A DNA stretch of 64,000 bases. It comes from Marinobacter salexigens. GTDB lineage: Bacteria > Pseudomonadota > Gammaproteobacteria > Pseudomonadales > Oleiphilaceae. A program made the translations under genes and the position numbers. The notes under the pieces were generated by a model. That model had not been told where the DNA came from, ran no database searches, and was given only the letters and a program-made list of their open reading frames with translations. The stretch lies in assembly GCF_002806945.1 (NCBI RefSeq), contig NZ_NIHC01000001.1, forward strand, positions 248,001-312,000, in the 5' to 3' direction. Positions 57,763 through 64,000 of the stretch are shown piece by piece (positions within the stretch are counted from its first letter, which is position 1; every line of letters begins with the position of its first letter).

Positions 57763-58392
57763 ATGGCCACAACCGATCAGAAACCCAGTCGCCGGGAGGC
57801 AATACTCCACGCGCTGTTGGAGCTGCTGGAAAAAGATCCTGGCGCCAGAATCACCACGTCTGTCCTCGCCAAGTCCGTTGGTGTAACCGAGGCGGCGCTG
57901 TATCGGCACTTTCCCAGCAAGCGGAAGATGTTTGAGGCGCTTCTGGAGTTTGCGGAAGAGGTGGTGTTCTCTCGCTGTCAGGTAATCCTGCAGGAGCAGG
58001 AGGACGTGCGCGTGCGAATGCAGCAGCTGGTGCATCTGGTTTTGGTATTCGCCGAGCGTAATCCGGGTTTGTGTTGTGTTCTGACGGGCGATGCCTTGGT
58101 CGGCGAAAACGAGGCACTGCGCAAGCGTGCTTCCCAATTCTTCGAACGCCTGGAAACCCAGGTTCGGCAAACCCTGAAAGAAGGCGAAATCCGTCAGGGC
58201 TTGCGACCACGCACCAGTGCAACTCGCGGTGCGGATTTTGTTCTGGTGTTTATGGAAGGCCGAATTCAGCGGTTCATCCGCTCGTCGTTTTCCCGATTGC
58301 CCACGGCTGATTTTGACGAAAGTTGGGCGTTGGTTGCTGAGGCTGTTTGGCCCCAACCTCACTCATACCCGGAAGCAGACCGAAGAATCTGA
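57763..58392 (+). CDS. slmA: Nucleoid occlusion factor SlmA
   Basis: SlmA is a TetR-fold protein that blocks FtsZ ring assembly over the nucleoid while bound to chromosomal sites. The 209 residues have the SlmA-type HTH ITTSVLAKSVGVTEAALYRHF (about 30-50) and the FEGRIQRFIRSSF-like segment near 165-175 (here FMEGRIQRF). Its 3' end overlaps the convergent IMPase gene by 34 bp. Confidence 0.92.
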   Translation: MATTDQKPSRREAILHALLELLEKDPGARITTSVLAKSVGVTEAALYRHFPSKRKMFEALLEFAEEVVFSRCQVILQEQEDVRVRMQQLVHLVLVFAERNPGLCCVLTGDALVGENEALRKRASQFFERLETQVRQTLKEGEIRQGLRPRTSATRGADFVLVFMEGRIQRFIRSSFSRLPTADFDESWALVAEAVWPQPHSYPEADRRI

Positions 58393-59183
58393 CGAACAGG
58401 CTCCCAGATAGCGGGTGCCGAAATCAGAATGTCGCGCCCCCAAAGGTCAGCCGGGTAACCCTCAGGCACCTCGCTGAAGTGGCCGGCGGTGGCACCCGCT
58501 TCCAGAGCAATCAGGCGGGCGGCGGCGAAATCCCAAGGGCTGACGTTTTCGTAGTAGATATCCAAACGCCCGCAGGCTACCCAGCAGATATCCAGAGCCG
58601 CAGAGCCGATACGGCGCAGGTCGCGGCACTCATGGATCATCGCATTCAGGCGGTTAACCAGCGGGGCCAGGTTGTCTTTGGTGTAAGGGAAACCGGTCGC
58701 AAAGAGTGAGTCTCTTGGCACCGTCGCACCGCTGTGGTGAATAGGAATGCCGTTGAGCGTGGCACCATCGCCGCGAGTGGCGCGGAAGGTTTCACCGGGG
58801 AAAGGTGCATGCACCACACCCGCTTGCACACGACCATTCTCAGCATAGGCAATGGACACAGCAACCTGCGGGTGGCCGTAAGCGTAATTTACCGTGCCAT
58901 CAATGGGGTCAATGATCCACAACGGAGTTTCCAGTTCTTCAGCCTGGCTAAGATCCGGAGTGCTCTCCTCGGACAGGATGCGGTGATCCGGGAAGTTTTT
59001 CTGAATGGCGCTGGTGATGAACTCGTCGGCCATGATATCGGCATGAGTTACCAACTCAGCCTGGTATTTGTATTCAGTACGGAGGGTGGTTTTGTCACGC
59101 TCCCGTTGAATCAACTTTCCGGCCTCAACAGCCAGATCTTCTGCAAAATTGGTAATGGCCCGCAGGGAAACAGAATCAGACAT
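58359..59183 (-). CDS. Inositol monophosphatase-family phosphatase
   Basis: The 274 residues show the lithium-sensitive magnesium phosphatase motifs: ILSEEST with the metal-binding glutamate, WIIDPIDGT (metal aspartates) and the closing WDFAAA. The length fits SuhB, HisN and CysQ-type enzymes alike, and the sequence alone does not decide among them. It lies 56 bp after the aminotransferase gene on the same strand. Confidence 0.88.
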   Translation of the reverse strand: MSDSVSLRAITNFAEDLAVEAGKLIQRERDKTTLRTEYKYQAELVTHADIMADEFITSAIQKNFPDHRILSEESTPDLSQAEELETPLWIIDPIDGTVNYAYGHPQVAVSIAYAENGRVQAGVVHAPFPGETFRATRGDGATLNGIPIHHSGATVPRDSLFATGFPYTKDNLAPLVNRLNAMIHECRDLRRIGSAALDICWVACGRLDIYYENVSPWDFAAARLIALEAGATAGHFSEVPEGYPADLWGRDILISAPAIWEPVRQILRSASGYE

Positions 59184-59239
59184 GGCGCCCTCGCTTGATC
59201 TTCTCTGAAGAGTGAGAGCACCAGTCTATCATGGCTAGG

Positions 59240-60535
59240 TCATAGGCTGTTCAGCCAGCCCTCCAGCTTGTCCATGGCCTCGACCAGACGTGGGCATGCC
59301 CGTTTCACAAATTCTTTATCCAGAGCCTGGTCGGCATAGTCCCCGCCGGCCAGTTCCAAAGATGCAGCCCCGTCGAAGTCTACGAACGCCAAGCGTGCGC
59401 CCAAGTGGTCCGGTACAAAACCGAAATCGCTGGCAGGCAAAATGGCTACGCCGGTGCTTGCCAGCAAGGATTGGCAAAACGCCTGGCTGGTTTTGATGTC
59501 CTTCCGCGCAAGCTGATCGCGGAAGCTGTCAAAGTTCGGGAACAGATAGAAGGCGCCTTCAGGTTTCTGAACCACTGCGCCCATCGCGCTCAGGCGAGAG
59601 TGCATGTATTCCCCAACAACTTTCAGCACGCGCCGGGATTGCTTGAGGTATTCCTCAATGTCGTCACCACCGTCAAAGGCAGCGATGGCAGCATACTGTG
59701 TGGGAGCGCTGGTAGAGGTATAGGTTTCACTGGCGATGATCGCCATGGCGTCCTGCAGCGCTCTCAACTCCCTGGGAAAGATGAAGGTGCCGAGTCTCCA
59801 GCCCCCAGCACCGGCCCACTTGCTTAACCCGGTGCTGATGATGGTGCCTTCCGGGTAATAACGGGCAATGGACTTATGCTTGCCTTCGAAGTGGACTTCT
59901 CCGTAGATCTCGTCCGAAAGCAGTATGAGCCTGTACTTTCTGGCCACATTGGCAATGGCCAGCAGCTGGTCGTCTGTGTAAGTGCAACCGGTTGGGTTGG
60001 ACGGGTAGTTGAGGATCAGTATGCGCGGGCGGGAAGCGTCGTCCCGGCAAATAATATCCAGCTCTTCGGCAGTCAGCTGCCAGTTGTTTTCTGCATGGGT
60101 GGGCAGCCAGTGCACCGAACGGCCAATAATGCGCGCCTGAGGTGCGTAGGAGACCCAGCTTGGGCGTGGGATCAGAAGGTCGCCATAGTAGGCCAGCTGC
60201 AGAATAAACAGCAGCTCCTTGGAACCGGGGCCAATCAGTACATCTTCCCAGGTACACCGCATGCGTTCACTGCGGTTGATGTAACCCGCAATCGACTCGC
60301 GGAGGCCTTTGAGACCTTTGACCGGCAAATAGTCTTTTTCGTGTGCGTGCTCCCTTAACGCTTCTACCACCCGCTCGGGAACCGGGAAAGGTGATTGCCC
60401 CAGCCCGAGCTTAATGATGTCCTTGCCTTCAGCTTTGAGCTGGTTGCTCAGCTCGTTGATTCGCAAGGTGGACGAAGGTTGGATGCCTCGAACGTTGAGG
60501 TTAATCGCAAAGCGCTGATCGTTTTGGATGTTCAT
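59240..60535 (-). CDS. Pyridoxal-phosphate aminotransferase, class I/II
   Basis: The fold-type I aminotransferase has the PLP lysine in STGLSKWAGAGGWRLG and the NYPSNPTG segment that positions the cofactor. Taking ATG 60535 gives 431 residues, starting MNIQNDQRFAINLNVRG; an in-frame ATG at 60601 would add 22. Substrate specificity cannot be read. A co-oriented IMPase-family phosphatase follows; if that were HisN-like the pair might serve histidine synthesis, but this is speculation. Confidence 0.85.
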   Translation of the reverse strand: MNIQNDQRFAINLNVRGIQPSSTLRINELSNQLKAEGKDIIKLGLGQSPFPVPERVVEALREHAHEKDYLPVKGLKGLRESIAGYINRSERMRCTWEDVLIGPGSKELLFILQLAYYGDLLIPRPSWVSYAPQARIIGRSVHWLPTHAENNWQLTAEELDIICRDDASRPRILILNYPSNPTGCTYTDDQLLAIANVARKYRLILLSDEIYGEVHFEGKHKSIARYYPEGTIISTGLSKWAGAGGWRLGTFIFPRELRALQDAMAIIASETYTSTSAPTQYAAIAAFDGGDDIEEYLKQSRRVLKVVGEYMHSRLSAMGAVVQKPEGAFYLFPNFDSFRDQLARKDIKTSQAFCQSLLASTGVAILPASDFGFVPDHLGARLAFVDFDGAASLELAGGDYADQALDKEFVKRACPRLVEAMDKLEGWLNSL

Positions 60536-60636
60536 TGTCTCAATCTGTTGGTTGGGGGGTGGCAGCAACAGTATAGGAAACCCAAACATATCTGGGGGCA
60601 CTAAGCGGATAGGTGATTGCCGAAGCAGCGGCTCAG

Positions 60637-61977
60637 CTAGAGATCACGAACCCATACCTCTACCCGTCCATTTCGCTGTTCGCCACTTTTACCGCCAGCC
60701 ATGCCCACAGGCATATAATGCCCGTAACCGGTGTAACGGACATCCCGAACGTTGTGACCAAAGAGCGCCTTTCGTACAGAAAGCGCACGCAGTTCCGAGA
60801 TCATCTGGGCGCGTAACTCATCGGTTTGCTGGTCGGCAAATCCGATAAGCATCAGGTCATCAGCGCTTCGGTTTTCTCTGCTGAGGTATTCAGCTACTCG
60901 CGTCAGGTCTCTCTGTGCCTTGTTGTCCAGATTGGTGCGCCCCTCAGAAAAGCGGAAGTTGACGGTCAGTCGACTGTAGTTTCTGGTTAGTACCTTGAAG
61001 GTCGATGGGGTGTTGTCGGCCAAGTCGGGCTTAACAGCCAGCGGGTTCTGGGAAACAAAGCCTGATGTTGATACAAGTGCCTGACCTTCTTCACTCAGTA
61101 CGAACTCAACGAAGTCCTTTGCCATCGGTGAGGCTGAATCGCCAAGCGTATACATAAACAGGCGCCTTGAGAGAGGGTAATCTTCACTGGCAATCGTCAG
61201 CCTGGATGGTGCTAGTGCAGGAGCTTCGCCATCTGATATCGCCAGTACTTTGCTATTGCGAATTGAAGTAAGCCCGGAAAATCCAATACCGCCGGGATCC
61301 GCACTAACGCTATCTGAAAGCCGGTCATTCGATTCATAGCGTCTGGCTGAAAGGTGAAGAGGGTAGCGCTTACCGAGAACCAGGCTCTTGAAAGTATCCC
61401 AAGTCCCGGAACGATCATCCCGAGCGTACAAGTGGATGGGTAGGTTGGCACCACCGACCTCTGACCAGTTGCTGATCTCCCCCGAAAATATTCTGCCCAG
61501 AGTTTTGGTGTCCAGCTGATTGACTGGGTTTGACCGATGAACCAGCACCGCTAGGCCATCGATGGCAATAACATTCTCGCTTCGGGGATCCTTAAGGTTG
61601 GCGCGGCCGGTCACTTTTTGCACTTCCGCAGGTTTGACTGGGCGGGATGAGGCCCATACGTCTGCTTTTCCTGCCTCCAATGCCTCGAAACCAGTGCTGG
61701 AACCGTGTGCGGCTACCAGAACTCGCAAGGGCGCGCTGCCCTCAACTCCAATCAGGAGTTTCTCATTCTCTTTGCCGTTGCCAAGAACCCGTACCGGACC
61801 CTTGCCACGATTTTTCAGAAAGCCGTCAACAAGCAGGGGGGCAAGCTCAGCGCCAATTGTGTTGGATCCATGAATCTCCATGTCTTCGGCGTGGACAGAA
61901 AGAGTTTTGAAGACAAATAAAAGGCAGAATATTCCCCGCAGGGCGCTCCGCAGCCGGAGTGAGTGGAGCTGCATCAT
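60637..61977 (-). CDS. Phosphate-binding (PstS-like) domain fused to an OmpA domain
   Basis: From ATG 61977 (GAGG upstream) the 446-residue protein has a signal peptide (cleavage near SVHA-EDME), a PstS-type periplasmic binding domain to about residue 325 (EIHGSNTIGAELAPLL, the GSNTIG loop being the usual oxyanion contact), then an OmpA/MotB-like peptidoglycan-binding domain in the last 110 residues (ending NGRVEVWVRDL). It would be a binding protein tethered to the cell wall. No pst transporter gene is adjacent. Confidence 0.82.
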   Translation of the reverse strand: MMQLHSLRLRSALRGIFCLLFVFKTLSVHAEDMEIHGSNTIGAELAPLLVDGFLKNRGKGPVRVLGNGKENEKLLIGVEGSAPLRVLVAAHGSSTGFEALEAGKADVWASSRPVKPAEVQKVTGRANLKDPRSENVIAIDGLAVLVHRSNPVNQLDTKTLGRIFSGEISNWSEVGGANLPIHLYARDDRSGTWDTFKSLVLGKRYPLHLSARRYESNDRLSDSVSADPGGIGFSGLTSIRNSKVLAISDGEAPALAPSRLTIASEDYPLSRRLFMYTLGDSASPMAKDFVEFVLSEEGQALVSTSGFVSQNPLAVKPDLADNTPSTFKVLTRNYSRLTVNFRFSEGRTNLDNKAQRDLTRVAEYLSRENRSADDLMLIGFADQQTDELRAQMISELRALSVRKALFGHNVRDVRYTGYGHYMPVGMAGGKSGEQRNGRVEVWVRDL

Positions 61978-62093
61978 AGTGAAGCCTCGTCGCAACAGAT
62001 AGTTAGAGTTGCGGGAAGAATGAGGCAGAAATATTACAGGGATGTTTCAGTAGTAATAATGGGTGGCTAAAACCGGGCTTTAACCAGTGCGGG

Positions 62094-62408
62094 TTAGGAG
62101 AATCGGTGTGGGTCCAGCTCCATGTGCTGTATCCGAGCGCCGAGCATGATAATCCTGCCGCTATAGCGTTCTTCGCCGGTGGATGTGAAATCGAACATAA
62201 AGCGTCGCCAAACGCGGATTTGGCCTTGGTCATCCCGCTTGAACCAGATGCCGCGCAAATAGATGGCATCATCAAGCAGCATAACGTCCATGGTTTTGCA
62301 GTAGCGGTGAGCGGCCTGGAGTACAGAATCCTTGATGGCCTTGGCACGCCACCAGTACCAGATAGCAAAGGCTGAAATAAATAGCCAGAACAGTGTGCCT
62401 AAAGTCAT
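62094..62408 (-). CDS. DUF3301 family protein
   Basis: The 104-residue protein has one N-terminal membrane helix (LFWLFISAFAIWYWW) and a conserved C-terminal part (VWRRFMFDFTSTGEERYSGRIIML) that matches DUF3301. Its role is unknown. It lies 116 bp before the PstS-OmpA gene on the same strand. Confidence 0.8.
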   Translation of the reverse strand: MTLGTLFWLFISAFAIWYWWRAKAIKDSVLQAAHRYCKTMDVMLLDDAIYLRGIWFKRDDQGQIRVWRRFMFDFTSTGEERYSGRIIMLGARIQHMELDPHRFS

Positions 62409-62493
62409 GATAACAACACGATAGCGACGATTTTCCGGAATAATCAGCGGGTCAGAGCGCCAGACTACCCTATTGCGAAGGATCGGGGAATCT

Positions 62494-62935
62494 TTAGGGT
62501 TTCGCCGGCGTTCCGATTCGGCCTGCCGGTAATCGGGCAGAGAGCATTTTCAGGAAGTGGCTGGCCAGAAGTTGTGCCTGGTCCACGCTGTTGCTGAGAT
62601 CTTCTGATTCCTGCCGGACGCTTTCGCTGCTGCGAACGGATTCATCTCCGAGTGCAAGCAGTCGGTTTACCTGTTGCTGTGCCTGAAGACTGAGGGTGGA
62701 CTGCTCTTCCGTTGCGCTGGCATCCTCATGGGTGCAGCTGGTAATTATTTCGATGTCTTTGAGGGTAGAGGTGAGAGCCTTGCTGGCCTATGAGCTCTTC
62801 CACGGTATAGCCAGAAACCTTTGAGAACGCCTCATCCGTAGCGGTAATCCTGCCTTGCAAGTCAGTGGTGGTGATGAGATTGAAGTCATCGGGGTAGGTT
62901 TGTTCTTTCTGGGTAACCGGTTCGTTTCTACGCAT
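62494..62935 (-). pseudogene. Remnant of an Aer-like PAS chemoreceptor gene with a large internal deletion
   Basis: From ATG 62935 the first 50 residues are the opening of an Aer-type PAS domain (MRRNEPVTQKEQ; FNLITTTDLQGRITATDEAF; SGYTVEELIGQ). At about 62790 this breaks, and the original frame soon ends. In another frame the strand continues with the C-terminal tail of a methyl-accepting protein (IEIITSCTHEDASATEEQ, VNRLLALGDES, LASHFLKML) to TAA at 62494-62496. The rest of the PAS domain, the membrane helix, HAMP and signalling hairpin are gone. AGGA precedes the start. Confidence 0.8.
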
Positions 62936-63054
62936 ATCACATCCTGGATTCTTATTATTGTGACACTGCTTTGCAGGCATTAGCCCGCACATAAAACCAT
63001 TTGATGCTCGTTTGCGATGAAAAGCACTTAGCTGCATATCCATATACTAAAAAT

Positions 63055-63072
63055 AATGAACTTGTGTTCATT
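63055..63072. promoter_or_regulatory. 18-bp inverted repeat, putative operator
   Basis: AATGAAC-TTGT-GTTCATT is a perfect dyad, seven bases after a TATACT hexamer (63043-63048). It lies in the 271-bp gap between the chemoreceptor remnant and the PAS-GGDEF gene, which otherwise has no gene I can support. Confidence 0.5.
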
Positions 63073-63206
63073 TATGGTTATTATTTGGGAGGCACGAAGC
63101 GCGCACTTTTTCATAATCCGGACAATCAGGATTTGGTTTTCCTCTACGCTGAGGGTGTGTAGTGAATTGAATATAGCGGGACAGGAATATCAGGAGCAGA
63201 TGATTC

Positions 63207-64000
63207 ATGCAGTTCGAACAACAAGCAGATTTCAGGGTTTTGGTGGATCAATACCCACGCGCCATCATGATTGCCAATAAAGAGCCCAGAATCACCTATG
63301 TGAATCGCATGTTCCATTCCGTAACCGGTTTCCAGCCCGATGAGGTGATGGGTGAGTCACCTTCGGTTCTGAGCGCTGGCCTCCACGCTCCGGATTTTTA
63401 CCAGATCATGTGGCGTTCTTTGATCGATAACGGGCGCTGGGAGGGGATGGTTTGGAACCGTAAAAAAAGCGGTGAGATATACCCTCAGTGGCTTAGCATC
63501 TACTCGATGGGCTCCGAAGGGCAGCGTGGTTATGTTGGCATGTTTATGGACATGGGCAAAAGAGACGGTGCAGATGCGCGTCTTGCCTCTTTGGCGTACT
63601 ACGACCCACTCACGGAACTCCCCAATCGTTTACTCTTTCAAGAATTTCTGAAGGCTCGTGTCAGCCAGCGTGCACGGGAAGGTGCTCGTTTAGCCGTTCT
63701 GTTTATTGATTTGGACTTCTTTAAATCGGTGAATGATTTGCATGGACACGAGTTTGGCGATGGTGTGCTGCAGCAAGCTGCCCTCTGTATCCAGAGTGTG
63801 GTGGGCAAAGATGATGTGCTGGCTCGGCTGTCTGGTGACGAGTTTGCCGTTATTGTTGAGTTGTCGGGGCAGGATGAGCTAAACGAAGTCTGTCAGCGAA
63901 TGGTTCAAGCCTTTCGTGCTCCGATAGTCGTTGGCGATCGGGAGTATTTTCTTTCTGCGTCCGTCGGAGCAACGGTTTATCCAACCCATGGGAAAAGTGG
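63207..64000 (+). CDS. PAS-GGDEF diguanylate cyclase, 3' end outside window
   Basis: From ATG 63207 (AGGAG ten bases upstream) the frame stays open to the window edge, giving 264 residues so far. A PAS domain (about 8-120, YVNRMFHSVTGFQPDEVMG) is followed by a GGDEF domain from YYDPLTELPNRLL, with FIDLDFFKSVNDLHGHEFGD and the active-site motif SGDEF (209-213), which is of the active type. No membrane helix precedes it. An EAL domain may follow beyond the window. Confidence 0.88.
   Translation, partial: MQFEQQADFRVLVDQYPRAIMIANKEPRITYVNRMFHSVTGFQPDEVMGESPSVLSAGLHAPDFYQIMWRSLIDNGRWEGMVWNRKKSGEIYPQWLSIYSMGSEGQRGYVGMFMDMGKRDGADARLASLAYYDPLTELPNRLLFQEFLKARVSQRAREGARLAVLFIDLDFFKSVNDLHGHEFGDGVLQQAALCIQSVVGKDDVLARLSGDEFAVIVELSGQDELNEVCQRMVQAFRAPIVVGDREYFLSASVGATVYPTHGKS

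Noticed and set aside
63055..63072. LexA (SOS) box
   Set aside because: The GAAC-N4-GTTC core matches the Gram-positive type; gammaproteobacterial LexA uses CTG-N10-CAG, and the neighbouring genes are not SOS genes. Kept only as an unassigned operator.
63056..63280. 74-codon frame before the PAS-GGDEF gene
   Set aside because: It starts inside the inverted repeat, overlaps the better-supported PAS-GGDEF start and resembles nothing known.

Overview
The window is a compact, gene-dense piece of a gammaproteobacterial chromosome, most likely Marinobacter or a close marine relative. This is inferred from protein sequences and gene order; no database search was possible. Most of it is conserved housekeeping DNA whose order matches, from memory, blocks known in Pseudomonas and Escherichia: rpmG-rpmB-radC-coaBC-dut-algC-argB; argE-argA; prkB-speD-yhfA-crp; rpe-gph-trpEGDC; murU-amgK facing lptD-surA-pdxA-rsmA-apaH; and thiS-thiG-slmA. 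I see no tRNA, rRNA, CRISPR array, prophage, insertion sequence or transposase.

Layout. 0-6.3 kb: end of an unidentified gene, coaD, then a GMC oxidoreductase / Tat lipoprotein / aldehyde dehydrogenase module with a divergent TetR regulator and a 16-bp palindrome between them, then engB. 6.5-8.8 kb: cytochrome c4, DsbA and an EEP phosphodiesterase. 8.9-20.8 kb: ribosomal proteins L33 and L28, radC, CoA and dUTP genes, an AlgC enzyme with a membrane sensor-like N-terminus, and arginine biosynthesis (argB, argE, argA) with an uncharacterised membrane-anchored protein inside. 21-28 kb: a 1259-residue PilZ-DUF1631-GGDEF-EAL protein with degenerate catalytic motifs, prkB, speD, yhfA and crp. 28-40.1 kb: an accessory block of molybdate uptake (modABC, modE), a lipase-like hydrolase, two glutathione transferases, a three-domain lipoprotein, a ProVWX osmoprotectant transporter, a membrane diguanylate cyclase and a DUF4202 protein. 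40-46 kb: trpEGDC, preceded by gph and rpe. 46-58 kb: cell-envelope genes (MurU, AmgK, LptD, SurA), pdxA, rsmA, apaH, thiamine genes and slmA. 58-64 kb: an IMPase-family phosphatase, an aminotransferase, a phosphate-binding/OmpA fusion, DUF3301, the remnant of an Aer-like chemoreceptor, and the start of a PAS-GGDEF protein.

The most informative unlisted signals are: (1) an unannotated 26-codon trp leader ORF with three Trp codons upstream of trpE, with a promoter reaching into the end of gph; (2) two copies of a roughly 111-nt structured repeat, one between argE and argA and one inside the trp operon between trpD and trpC, with arm changes compensated on both sides and a conserved core in the same sense relative to host transcription; (3) a chemoreceptor gene that has lost its middle by internal deletion; (4) a ModE-type operator over the ribosome-binding site of modA; (5) several unusual protein fusions.

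Many genes overlap by a few bases (coaBC/dut, modB/modC, rpe/gph, surA/pdxA/rsmA/apaH), which implies translational coupling. Two convergent pairs (argA/aminopeptidase, slmA/IMPase) overlap at their 3' ends by about 30 bp.
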